This document shows positions 7,924 through 15,915 of a DNA stretch of 64,000 nt, one piece after another. The position numbers and the translations under genes are program-made. Location of the stretch: contig NZ_VEBF01000012.1 of NCBI RefSeq assembly GCF_007676705.1, forward strand, positions 1-64,000. The letters run 5' to 3'. The notes under the pieces were generated by a model. It ran no database searches, was not told the origin of the DNA, and worked only from the letters and a program-made list of their open reading frames with translations. This DNA comes from Paenibacillus xylanexedens. Lineage in GTDB: Bacteria > Bacillota > Bacilli > Paenibacillales > Paenibacillaceae. Numbering within the stretch: position 1 is the first letter of the stretch; each line of letters opens with the position of its first letter.

Positions 7924-8895
7924 ATGTCCTTTCAACAAATTATGGGTCAACAGGCGGCCAAGCAAATGTTACAAAGCAGTTTGAGACGTCAGGCAATAAG
8001 CCATGCGTATTTATTTAGCGGTCCAGCGGGTAGCGGGCAGCGGAAGACGGCAATTACTTTCGCCAAGGCGATATTTTGTACAGAGTTAGAAGATGACGCA
8101 TGTGGGCAGTGTCTTGAATGTCGTAAGGTGGATCATGGTAACCATCCGGATCTAACCATGCTTGCACCAGATGGAAACAACATTAAAATAGATCAAATCC
8201 GGGACCTGCAGCGTATCTTTTCATACCGATCTGAGGCAGGCCATCCCAAAGTATATATTATAGAACAAGCTGAGAAAATGACGGTGCAGGCAGCGAACAG
8301 TTTGCTTAAATTTCTGGAGGAACCACAAGTACCAGCAGTCGGCATCCTAATTACAGATAATGGACAGGCTATGCTGCCCACCATCCGGTCTCGTTCCCAA
8401 TTGGTGCCGTTCAGCGCACTGAAACCGGAGGAGATGTTGCAATCTCTGATTGAGGAAGGGCACCCTGCCAATCTGGCTCGGTCTGCCGTCCATTTAGCGT
8501 CAGGATTGGAAGCATGTAGAGAAATTCTCCAGCAGAATTGGTTTGCAGAAATTAGAAACGTAATGTTACAATTAGGGAAGGAGTCCCTGGGTAGAGGAAG
8601 TACATCATTGATCTCTGCACAGCAGAAGCTTTTTAAAACCGGACTCTCTGAACACCTGGACATGCTGCTTAGTTTGTTCCATCTATGGTTTAGGGACATG
8701 CTGTATGTTCAGTACGATAGGCATGAACATATCGTTTTTATAGATCAGTTAGACATGCTATCTCAGTTGGCACATACCCGCAGCACAGAGCAGTGGGTCT
8801 CCTATATGGATATGGCCGCAGCATGCAGAAAAAAATTGCGTTTCAATGTCAATGGCCAGCTTTGTCTGGAGCAATTTTTGATCGGTTTGGCATAA
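7924..8895 (+). CDS. holB: DNA polymerase III delta' subunit
   Basis: A 323-aa clamp-loader subunit that with delta and tau loads the beta clamp. The N-terminal AAA+ domain carries a zinc module with cysteines in CGQCLECRKVDHGNHPDL near residues 60-75. The sensor-1 region EQAEKMTVQAANSLLKFLEEP is intact. The P-loop reads GPAGSGQRKT rather than GxxGxGKT, in keeping with delta' often being a non-ATPase. It starts after GAGGAGG. The C-terminal domain is divergent but of normal length. Confidence 0.93.
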   Translation: MSFQQIMGQQAAKQMLQSSLRRQAISHAYLFSGPAGSGQRKTAITFAKAIFCTELEDDACGQCLECRKVDHGNHPDLTMLAPDGNNIKIDQIRDLQRIFSYRSEAGHPKVYIIEQAEKMTVQAANSLLKFLEEPQVPAVGILITDNGQAMLPTIRSRSQLVPFSALKPEEMLQSLIEEGHPANLARSAVHLASGLEACREILQQNWFAEIRNVMLQLGKESLGRGSTSLISAQQKLFKTGLSEHLDMLLSLFHLWFRDMLYVQYDRHEHIVFIDQLDMLSQLAHTRSTEQWVSYMDMAAACRKKLRFNVNGQLCLEQFLIGLA

Positions 8896-9012
8896 GACTG
8901 GGAGAGGGCAGCATTAGCTCCAATCATATGCAAACGGTTATAACTTCGGCCGGTTCCCTAAGAAGACGGGGCTTCAGACGAAGTGGGGTTGGCTTACAAG
9001 GGGGTTAATTTT

Positions 9013-9813
9013 TTGTACAGTGTAGTGGGTGTCCGTTTCAAAAAAGCGGGCAAAATTTATTACTTCGATCCCCTGGACCTTCCCATTGAGAAAGAAAACT
9101 GCGTTATCGTGGAGACAGCGCGGGGGGTAGAGTACGGTAAGGTTGTCGTTGGTAAGAAGGAAGTGGGCGAGTCCGATGTGGTGTTGCCGCTGAAGAAAGT
9201 CATCCGTGTTGCGGGCGAGACAGATGCCCGTGTGGTGGATGAGAACAAGCGTGCAGCCAAAGAAGCATTCGGTACTTGTTTAAATAAAATCAAAGACCAT
9301 GGCCTCAAAATGAAGCTGGTCGATGTGGAATTTACGTTTGATCGCAATAAAATCATATTTTATTTTACAGCTGAAGGAAGAGTCGATTTCCGGGAGCTGG
9401 TTAAGGATCTGGCAAGCATTTTCCGGACACGAATCGAGCTGAGACAGATTGGTGTACGTGATGAAGCGAAGATGCTTGGCGGAATCGGACCTTGCGGCCG
9501 TGTGTTGTGTTGTTCTTCCTGGCTGGGAGACTTTGAGCCGGTATCAATCAAGATGGCTAAAGATCAGAGCCTATCACTGAATCCGACGAAAATTTCAGGG
9601 TTGTGCGGAAGACTCATGTGCTGTCTGAAATTTGAGCATGATAACTATGAAAGTGTGAGAGAAGAACTGCCGGCTGTAGGCAAACTGGTCGTCACCTCAT
9701 TGGGTGAAGGAAAAGTTGTCGGAATTAATGCCGGTAGCCGCACAGTCCATGTTCAACTGTTCGACATCAGTAAAGTCAAAGAACTTCCGCTGGATGACGT
9801 CGTTATCAAGTAA
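9013..9813 (+). CDS. ricT: PSP1-domain protein RicT (YaaT)
   Basis: A 266-aa PSP1-family protein. In B. subtilis RicT forms, with RicA and RicF, an iron-sulphur Y-complex that stimulates RNase Y-dependent mRNA maturation and supports sporulation and biofilm formation. The cysteine clusters GPCGRVLCC and GLCGRLMCC that bind the cluster are present. The usual N-terminus YSVVGVRFKKAGKIYYFDP is reached from TTG 9013, eight bases after AAGGGGG. An earlier in-frame ATG at 8983 would swallow that ribosome site. Confidence 0.92.
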   Translation: MYSVVGVRFKKAGKIYYFDPLDLPIEKENCVIVETARGVEYGKVVVGKKEVGESDVVLPLKKVIRVAGETDARVVDENKRAAKEAFGTCLNKIKDHGLKMKLVDVEFTFDRNKIIFYFTAEGRVDFRELVKDLASIFRTRIELRQIGVRDEAKMLGGIGPCGRVLCCSSWLGDFEPVSIKMAKDQSLSLNPTKISGLCGRLMCCLKFEHDNYESVREELPAVGKLVVTSLGEGKVVGINAGSRTVHVQLFDISKVKELPLDDVVIK

Positions 9814-9841
9814 ACCATAAAGGTTGCTTCGGGGTGGAAAC

Positions 9842-10210
9842 TTGGAAAAGAAAAATCTGTTTACGCACATTCATGAAATGGAAACCCAACTGGGTCAGTT
9901 GCACGGTGATTTAGGAGAGTTAAAAATGATTGTGAAGGAGCTGCTTGAGGATAATCAGCGGCTTACCATCGAGAATGAGCAGTTACGCAAACTGCTCAAA
10001 CGTGAGGCTCCGGCAGATCTGCCGATCTCCGCAGCACTCGCTCCTGTAGCCAGACCCGCAGGTCCGGCTACAGGTGAAGATGTCGTGGGTGAAGGGTATG
10101 ATAATCTGGCTCGGTTGTATCACGAAGGCTTCCATATCTGCAACGTCTATTATGGACATCTGCGGACGGAAGGCGATTGTCTGTTCTGCCTGTCTTTTTT
10201 GAATAAATGA
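9842..10210 (+). CDS. yabA: initiation-control protein YabA
   Basis: A 122-aa negative regulator of replication initiation that bridges DnaA and the DnaN clamp. It has an N-terminal coiled coil (about residues 1-60, heptads with many Leu/Glu), a Pro/Ala-rich linker, and a C-terminal zinc module HICNVYYGHLRTEGDCLFC. TTG 9842 after GGGGTGG is chosen over an in-frame TTG at 9824, which has no spacing from a ribosome site. A strong terminator follows at once. Confidence 0.93.
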   Translation: MEKKNLFTHIHEMETQLGQLHGDLGELKMIVKELLEDNQRLTIENEQLRKLLKREAPADLPISAALAPVARPAGPATGEDVVGEGYDNLARLYHEGFHICNVYYGHLRTEGDCLFCLSFLNK

Positions 10211-10214
10211 AGTG

Positions 10215-10242
10215 ACCGTAGGGATCCCCTACGGTTTTTTTT
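10215..10242 (+). terminator. terminator after yabA
   Basis: ACCGTAGGG (10215-10223) and CCCTACGGT (10227-10235) form a perfect 9-bp stem with a 3-nt loop and eight T. It ends the tmk-yabA transcript. Confidence 0.94.
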
Positions 10243-10304
10243 CAAGGTTACAAACCTAAAGATACAAACATGAGATATAGAGTACCGGAGGATGAGCGTA
10301 ACAT

Positions 10305-11084
10305 ATGGAAGCAAAAGAAGTAGTGTTACATGAGTCAGAGCGGATTGATGATCTGCTCTCTCATGATCTGAGAATCATTCAAAGTGATGAAGTATTCAGT
10401 TTTTCAATGGATGCGGTATTGTTGGCTCGGTTTGCTTCTGTACCCAAACGGGGTCGTGTACTTGATTTGTGTACAGGCAATGGAGTAGTTCCTATTCTGC
10501 TTACAACGCGTACGCAGGCTAGTCTGGAGGGGATCGAGATTCAGCCACGTTTGGCTGATATGGCTCGTCGCAGCGTACAATTAAATGCACTGGACGAATC
10601 GATTATGATTCGTGAGGGTGATTTGCGAGAACTCGTGAAAGAAACGGGCCACGCTGTCTATGATGCAATAACGGTTAATCCTCCATACATGCCTCTGAAT
10701 GGCAGTGATCTCAAGATGAACACACATCAGGCAATGGCACGTCATGAGATTGGATGTACCCTGGAAGAAGTGATCCAGGCTTGCAGTCGACTTGTACGTA
10801 ATGGTGGCAAAGTATCCATGGTTCATCGTCCACAGCGGCTTGCAGAGATTATCTCGCTCATGCGTGAGTATAAGCTGGAGCCAAAACGAATTCGGATGGT
10901 ACATCCCCGTGCTCATCTGGAGGCCAATATGGTGTTAATTGAAGGAATGAAAGATGGTAAACCCGAAGTGAGGATGCTTCCTCCACTCATTGTCTACAAT
11001 GAAGAGGGGAAATACTGCGAAGAGATTATGGATATTTATTATGGTCAGCAACATGCTGAGCGTACAACGAAAGGAGGACTTTAG
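10305..11084 (+). CDS. yabB: tRNA1(Val) A37 N6-methyltransferase-like (YabB)
   Basis: A 259-aa class I SAM-dependent methyltransferase of the TrmN6 group. It has a SAM-binding VLDLCTGNGVVPILL (about residues 50-64) and the catalytic NPPY motif in VNPPYMPL, typical of N6-adenine methylation. The tRNA target is taken from the family. Its stop codon touches the rsmI start with no spacer. In B. subtilis yazA lies between them; it is absent here. Confidence 0.88.
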   Translation: MEAKEVVLHESERIDDLLSHDLRIIQSDEVFSFSMDAVLLARFASVPKRGRVLDLCTGNGVVPILLTTRTQASLEGIEIQPRLADMARRSVQLNALDESIMIREGDLRELVKETGHAVYDAITVNPPYMPLNGSDLKMNTHQAMARHEIGCTLEEVIQACSRLVRNGGKVSMVHRPQRLAEIISLMREYKLEPKRIRMVHPRAHLEANMVLIEGMKDGKPEVRMLPPLIVYNEEGKYCEEIMDIYYGQQHAERTTKGGL

Positions 11085-11969
11085 ATGACTTTGCATATTC
11101 AGAAAAGCTATGCGGAGCAGCCTGAAGGTTCAGGCAAGCTATATCTGGTGGGAACACCCATTGGTAATCTGGAGGATATGACATTCCGGGCGATCAAGAC
11201 GTTGCAGAGCTGTGACATCATTGCGGCAGAAGATACACGTCAGACTCGAAAGCTGCTTACCCATTTTGAAATTACACCGTCCATGTTGTTTAGTTATCAT
11301 GAACATAATAAGGGAGCAAGTGGCCCTGAACTGATACGCTATATAATAGAAGGAAAAAATCTGGCACTCGTCAGCGATGCTGGTCTGCCGGCCATTTCGG
11401 ACCCTGGTTCCGACCTTGTACAGCTTGCGCTTGAAGCTGGAATTACGGTCATTCCCATCCCTGGACCCAATGCTGCGTTGTCTGCTCTGATCGTGTCCGG
11501 ATTACCGACGGAGCGTTTTACATTCGGCGGCTTTTTGCCGCGGGAGAAAAAGGACATGCGAAAAGTGCTGGAAGCTTTTGACGAATCCAATGGGACTTTG
11601 TTATTTTATGAATCACCTCACCGTATTCGCAAAACATTAGTCCATCTTGAAGAAATTCTGGGGGATCGCTCGATCGTCCTGGCTCGTGAGCTAACCAAGC
11701 GTCATGAGGAATTCGCAAGGGGTAGTGTGAAGGAATGCATCGACTGGCTTGAAGAGCATCCGCCTCTGGGTGAGTATTGTTTACTGGTAGAAGGCATCAA
11801 GGAAGAGGAGCGTAAGGCTGAGCGCGAAGCGTGGTGGCAGCTCATGTCGCTCGCCGATCATGTCAGTCATTATGAGGGTGAAGGACATAACCGCAAAGAT
11901 GCGATGAAAAAAACAGCAACCGATCGTGGTCTGACGAAGCGCGATGTATATAATGCGTTAATCGAATAG
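11085..11969 (+). CDS. rsmI: 16S rRNA C1402 2'-O-methyltransferase
   Basis: A 294-aa RsmI-type SAM methyltransferase that modifies C1402 in the ribosomal decoding centre. Signature segments are YLVGTPIGNLEDMTFRAI (near residue 20), AAEDTRQTRKLL, the Gly/Pro-rich IPIPGPNAALSALI and the FYESPHRI motif. Its ribosome site GGAGGA lies inside the end of yabB, so the two are translationally coupled. A downstream inverted repeat GAGTGGT/ACCACTC (about 12009-12047) may end the transcript, but has no T tract. Confidence 0.94.
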   Translation: MTLHIQKSYAEQPEGSGKLYLVGTPIGNLEDMTFRAIKTLQSCDIIAAEDTRQTRKLLTHFEITPSMLFSYHEHNKGASGPELIRYIIEGKNLALVSDAGLPAISDPGSDLVQLALEAGITVIPIPGPNAALSALIVSGLPTERFTFGGFLPREKKDMRKVLEAFDESNGTLLFYESPHRIRKTLVHLEEILGDRSIVLARELTKRHEEFARGSVKECIDWLEEHPPLGEYCLLVEGIKEEERKAEREAWWQLMSLADHVSHYEGEGHNRKDAMKKTATDRGLTKRDVYNALIE

Positions 11970-12102
11970 CGAATCTGACCTCCAACATGAGTGGAACATT
12001 AAAAGAACAGAGTGGTTCAAAATAATTCCAAACGAATGTTTACCACTCTCTCCTTGGTGGAGTGTGACAGACTCATTTTGGGTAATGGAACCCATAACAG
12101 GG

Positions 12103-12141
12103 CAAAAAAATACCTTCCACGGTGTATTCACACCGGGAAGG
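12103..12141 (-). terminator. abrB terminator
   Basis: Read on the minus strand, GGCCTTCCCGGTGT pairs with ACACCGTGGAAGG (one bulged base) and is followed by TATTTTTTT. It lies 66 bases beyond the abrB stop. Confidence 0.88.
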
Positions 12142-12206
12142 CCATTAAGGAATATTAAAAAGGTTAGAAATAACAATTTAGATAAGTCCAGTGTACCTGT
12201 AATTTT

Positions 12207-12461
12207 TTATTTTGCTACAGGTGCAGGGATTTCGGAAATACATTCGTTACAAACGATTTTACCTTTGAAGTAAGTAACGTTCTCTGCATTACCACAGAAG
12301 ATACAAGCAGGCTCGTATTTTTTCAACATGATGCGCTCGCCGTCAACATAGATTTCCAGAGCATCTTTTTCACCAATACCGAGCGTACGGCGCAATTCAA
12401 TTGGAATAACTACCCGTCCCAGTTCGTCCACTTTTCTTACAATACCTGTTGATTTCATCAT
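12207..12461 (-). CDS. abrB: AbrB-type transition-state regulator with C-terminal cysteine pairs
   Basis: An 84-aa DNA-binding global regulator of the AbrB family. Residues 2-50 form the swapped-hairpin domain (STGIVRKVDELGRVVIP, then ELRRTLGI and ALEIYVDGERIMLKKY) and are nearly identical to B. subtilis AbrB. The C-terminus differs: in place of the usual helical multimerisation tail it has CxxC-x14-CxxC, which looks like a small zinc-binding unit. Two adjacent ATGs are possible, after AGAGGAG. It is divergent from the HD-domain gene. The shared 300-bp region holds several Spo0A-box-like sites. Confidence 0.93.
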   Translation of the reverse strand: MMKSTGIVRKVDELGRVVIPIELRRTLGIGEKDALEIYVDGERIMLKKYEPACIFCGNAENVTYFKGKIVCNECISEIPAPVAK

Positions 12462-12501
12462 TATAATCAGTGCTCCTCTCAGCTAACTATCTTTGTCATT
12501 A

Positions 12502-12717
12502 TTCGACATTATTTTATGTTTTATGATACTCATCATACCAACGATTCCCAAATCAGTCAACCTTAAAATTAGCTTAAAATTAAGGCTGTTTTTCCTAAGG
12601 TTACTGGTGGTAAGGGATTGCAAGCTGTTTTTCGTATTTAAACATCAATGTCAGCTTTGTCGATTTGGAAAACGACAAAACTACCTTATTCGACAAAGTT
12701 CGTCAAATCGTGTCGAA
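12502..12717. promoter_or_regulatory. Spo0A-box-like sites in the abrB upstream region
   Basis: Three exact TGTCGAA boxes occur: minus strand at 12502-12508 and 12689-12695, and plus strand at 12711-12717. Near-matches are TTTGTCGAT at 12656-12664 and AACGACAAA at 12671-12679. Spo0A repression of abrB through such boxes is established in B. subtilis. That the same control applies here is inference. The box at 12502 lies about 40 bp upstream of the abrB start. The right-hand group sits 51-110 bp before the divergent HD-domain gene. Confidence 0.6.
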
Positions 12718-12767
12718 TCGTAGAGGTCAAAGCGTTAATATAAAAGAAATTAAAGGAGTGAGTCGAC

Positions 12768-14045
12768 ATGGAACAACGTCTAACGGAAGAGAAAGTGTTT
12801 AAAGATCCGGTACATAATTATATCCACGTGCAAGATCCGATTATATGGGAGTTAATCAACACCCCGGAGTTTCAGCGGTTACGCCGGATTCGTCAGTTGG
12901 GGACTTCTTACCTTACCTTTCATGGAGCAGAGCACAGTCGTTTCTCACATTCACTGGGTGTGTATGAGATTACGCGCAAGATCATCTCTCAATTTGAAAG
13001 AAGTCATTATTCAGATTGGCCAAAGGAAGAAAAGATTGTAGCGCTATGCGCAGCTCTACTTCATGACCTTGGGCATGGGCCGTTCTCTCATTCCATTGAG
13101 GAAGCTTTTGACATGAATCATGAAGATTGGACTTGTCGCATCATTACAGGTGATACCGAAGTAGGGGCAATCTTAAGACGGTATGCTCCTGATTTTCCTG
13201 AGAAAGTGGCTTCTGTGATTCAAAAAACGTATGAGCAGCCCATTGTGGTCAATCTGGTGACTAGTCCTCTGGATGCAGACCGAATGGATTATTTGCTCAG
13301 GGATGCTTACTTTACGGGAGTAAATTATGGCACGATCGACCTTGATCGTATCCTTCGCATGCTCCGTCCCTATCATGGACGAATTGTAGTCAAGGAGTCA
13401 GGCATGCATGCTGTGGAGGATTACTTAATGTCTCGGTACCAGATGTATTGGCAGATTTACTTTCATCCGGTAACCCGTAGTTCCGAAATTATATTGCGGC
13501 AAATATTCAAGCGAGCGAAAGCACTCATAGAAGAAGGTTTCCAATTCCGCTTCTTGATCGATCCACTTCCTCAATTATTTGAAGGAGAACTCTCGGTAGA
13601 TGAATATTTGCAGTTGGACGAAGCCCTTATTCAGACGGCATTTGCGCAGTGGCGCAAGGAGGACGATGCTGTTCTGAGTGAGTTATGCGAACGTTTCATG
13701 GATCGCAAGTTATATAAGTATGTAGAGCTTGAACAGACCGACTTGACAATGATGGAAGAGATTCGGGAAGCTTTTATCCAGGCAGGTCTGAATCCCGAAT
13801 ATGATCTTGAAATTGATTTTCCGTCGGATAATCCGTATGATGTGTTTCGTCCGGATGAATCCACAGATAAGCAGATTCTTCTGCTCGATCGACAGGACAA
13901 GTTACATGAGTTGTCAGAAGTATCCGACATTGTCCGGTCCATTAGTGGACTGCATCGGGGCAAACATCATTTGTATTACCCGCAAAACAAGGTGGATGCG
14001 ATTATTCATGAATTACCGTCCCATATACGCCCCTATTTCTTGTAA
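12768..14045 (+). CDS. HD-domain phosphohydrolase (YwfO-like)
   Basis: A 425-aa metal-dependent HD-domain protein of the dGTPase/YwfO group. The histidine/aspartate ligands are in AEHSRFSHSLGVYE (about residues 53-66) and LLHDLGHGPFSHSIE (about 97-111), with a later SSPLDADRMDYLLRDA segment, as in YwfO. Family members hydrolyse nucleotides, but the substrate here is not known. It has a strong ribosome site, AAAGGAG. It is divergent from abrB and monocistronic. Its place beside abrB differs from B. subtilis, where ywfO lies elsewhere. Confidence 0.87.
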   Translation: MEQRLTEEKVFKDPVHNYIHVQDPIIWELINTPEFQRLRRIRQLGTSYLTFHGAEHSRFSHSLGVYEITRKIISQFERSHYSDWPKEEKIVALCAALLHDLGHGPFSHSIEEAFDMNHEDWTCRIITGDTEVGAILRRYAPDFPEKVASVIQKTYEQPIVVNLVTSPLDADRMDYLLRDAYFTGVNYGTIDLDRILRMLRPYHGRIVVKESGMHAVEDYLMSRYQMYWQIYFHPVTRSSEIILRQIFKRAKALIEEGFQFRFLIDPLPQLFEGELSVDEYLQLDEALIQTAFAQWRKEDDAVLSELCERFMDRKLYKYVELEQTDLTMMEEIREAFIQAGLNPEYDLEIDFPSDNPYDVFRPDESTDKQILLLDRQDKLHELSEVSDIVRSISGLHRGKHHLYYPQNKVDAIIHELPSHIRPYFL

Positions 14046-14377
14046 TGATGAGGGTACAACTTGGTGAAAACTTTGAGTTCAAAAGACTTTCTAAAAGAGC
14101 TATTTTTCATGATACAGTAATCTGCTTTAATGGGCAGTATATGTAGATCGACATAATTTTGTAAATGCAAGCAAGTGGAATCATCTCAATCAGCCATATG
14201 TAGACCAGAGTATCTGTACATCTTCTATATATTGTAGTTGCGATGCAATGAATGTAATGATGGCAATATACAGATTCCCCAAAATGTTTTATCTATGAAG
14301 CAATGATATATTGAATTTTACACATTGAATTTTTAAACAAAGATAGTCGTTAGTTCGACATGAAGGGAGATACAAAC
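14046..14377. other. gene-free AT-rich spacer before tatD
   Basis: I see no credible gene or terminator here. A single TTCGACA (a TGTCGAA box on the minus strand) lies at 14354-14360, close to the tatD start. One copy may be chance. Confidence 0.4.
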
Positions 14378-15148
14378 ATGATGCTTTTCGACACACATAC
14401 ACATCTGGATGCACCACAATTCGACGAGGACCGCGAGGACATGATTCAGCGTGCTGTGGATGCCGGAGTTGGTCGCATGATCAACATTGGCTTTAACCGT
14501 GAGACGATCCCGACCACCATGAAACTTGCTGAAACGTATGATTTTATATATGCAGCTGTAGGGTGGCACCCCGTAGATGCGATCACAATGCAGGAGGGCG
14601 ATCTGGAATGGATTGCATCTTTATGCAAGCATGAAAAAGTGGTTGCGATTGGTGAGATTGGGTTGGATTATCACTGGGATACTTCACCGAAGGAAGTGCA
14701 GCATCGCGTATTACGACAACAAATTGCATTGGCTCGTGAAGTGAACATGCCCATTGTCATCCATAATCGAGATGCACACGAAGATATTATAAGAATTTTG
14801 CGTGAAGAGAAAGCTGGCGAGGTTGGTGGTGTTATGCACTCCTTCTCAGGCAGCTGGGAAACCGCGAAAAGTTGTCTCGATATGGGCTTCCACCTGTCCT
14901 TTGGAGGCCCGATCACATTCAAAAATGCAAAACAGCCCAAAGAGGTGCTGGCGAAGGTTCCGATGGACCGGTTTTTCATTGAAACAGATGCTCCATATCT
15001 GACACCTCATCCGTATCGTGGGAAACGAAATGAAACAGCGCATGTACGTCTGGTTGCAGAGGCAGCAGCGGAAATTAAAGGCATTTCGGTAGAGGAAATT
15101 GCTGCAATAACGACCAGAAATGCCATGGAACGATTTGGGATTCGTTAA
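14378..15148 (+). CDS. tatD: TatD-family metal-dependent deoxyribonuclease
   Basis: A 256-aa TIM-barrel metallohydrolase. Metal ligands appear in FDTHTHLD at the N-terminus, GEIGLDYH (about residue 94), the later MPIVIHNRDAHED and GGVMHSFSG, and FIETDAPYLTPHPYRGKRNE near the C-terminus. Homologues act as 3'-5' exonucleases in DNA repair and RNA quality control. ATG 14360 is in frame, but AAGGGAG lies just inside it, so ATG 14378, eight bases on, is used. The rpfB leader follows. Confidence 0.93.
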   Translation: MMLFDTHTHLDAPQFDEDREDMIQRAVDAGVGRMINIGFNRETIPTTMKLAETYDFIYAAVGWHPVDAITMQEGDLEWIASLCKHEKVVAIGEIGLDYHWDTSPKEVQHRVLRQQIALAREVNMPIVIHNRDAHEDIIRILREEKAGEVGGVMHSFSGSWETAKSCLDMGFHLSFGGPITFKNAKQPKEVLAKVPMDRFFIETDAPYLTPHPYRGKRNETAHVRLVAEAAAEIKGISVEEIAAITTRNAMERFGIR

Positions 15149-15389
15149 AAAATTGAGTAAATCAGGTGAAAAAGGCAGGTAAGCGGAGGTAATTTGCTCT
15201 TTGATCCAAATAAATCAAGAATATTACAATATTTTAACCAAATATTCAGAAAAACGTACTTGATCAACGCTTTACAACATGCATCAAAACAGGATATCAT
15301 CTTTTCAGTGAATTGTTGTGCGGAAAATTGGACAGATGTTCGGGGGATGAACAAAGGGACACTTTCCGATGAAACAACATTACTTTCAT

Positions 15390-15632
15390 GAATCAGTCTC
15401 GCTGAGTCTCCGTTAACGGAGAGCGGGGGAACCAATAAGGCTTAAACAGCGGTGTATGTAGCTGCTGCGCATCATTCGCTGACCCAAAAGCAGCGAAAGG
15501 AATTGCGAAGCCATATTTGATTTCTTCTTTGGGTCTCGGGGTGAATTCAAGGGCGTCCGCCATGAGCGGGTGACCCAAGATAGGGCGGCTCTCTTTCGCC
15601 CGAACCCGACAGCTAACCTCGCAAGCGGAAAA
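15390..15632 (+). promoter_or_regulatory. c-di-AMP riboswitch (ydaO/yuaA leader)
   Basis: The stretch carries the ordered conserved blocks of the ydaO-type aptamer. These are CGCTGAGTCTCC followed by a hairpin and GAGCGGGGGAACCAA (15400-15435), GGGTGACCCAAGATAGGG (15569-15586), and CCGAACCCGACAGCTAACCT then CGCAAGCGG (15600-15628). A terminator sits 50 bases beyond, in front of the RpfB-like gene. In known cases c-di-AMP favours termination and lowers wall-hydrolase expression. The class assignment is by pattern recall, without a covariance model. Confidence 0.9.
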
Positions 15633-15681
15633 AGAGAGGCAACCTCGTGCATGAATTTCCGATATTCAAAATCATTCGGAA

Positions 15682-15730
15682 GCCACGAAAGAGTTCCTCT
15701 TACACTCTTTCTTTGGCTTTTTTTGTTTTT
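15682..15730 (+). terminator. riboswitch-controlled terminator before rpfB
   Basis: GCC-x2-GAAAGAG (from 15682) pairs with CTCTTTC-x3-GGC (to 15717), and a run of T follows, interrupted once by G. It lies between the aptamer and the coding start, the arrangement of a transcription-attenuating riboswitch. Confidence 0.82.
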
Positions 15731-15915
15731 GAATAAAAGAAAGGTTGTCATCATACGGTAGGTATTCAGGAGGATGACATCATGTTGCGAAGATTGATTC
15801 ATGGTGCAGAACCGGTCATATGGTCCGATCTGTGTTCTGTAGAAAAATTGGTATAGTCACGTCAAAGACATCATGCATTACTTTAGACGGCGAGGCTATG
15901 AAGGAGGACGGAGAA

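Noticed and set aside
15413..15802. A 129-codon minus-strand frame
   Set aside because: It lies over the riboswitch and its terminator; the RNA structure explains the sequence.
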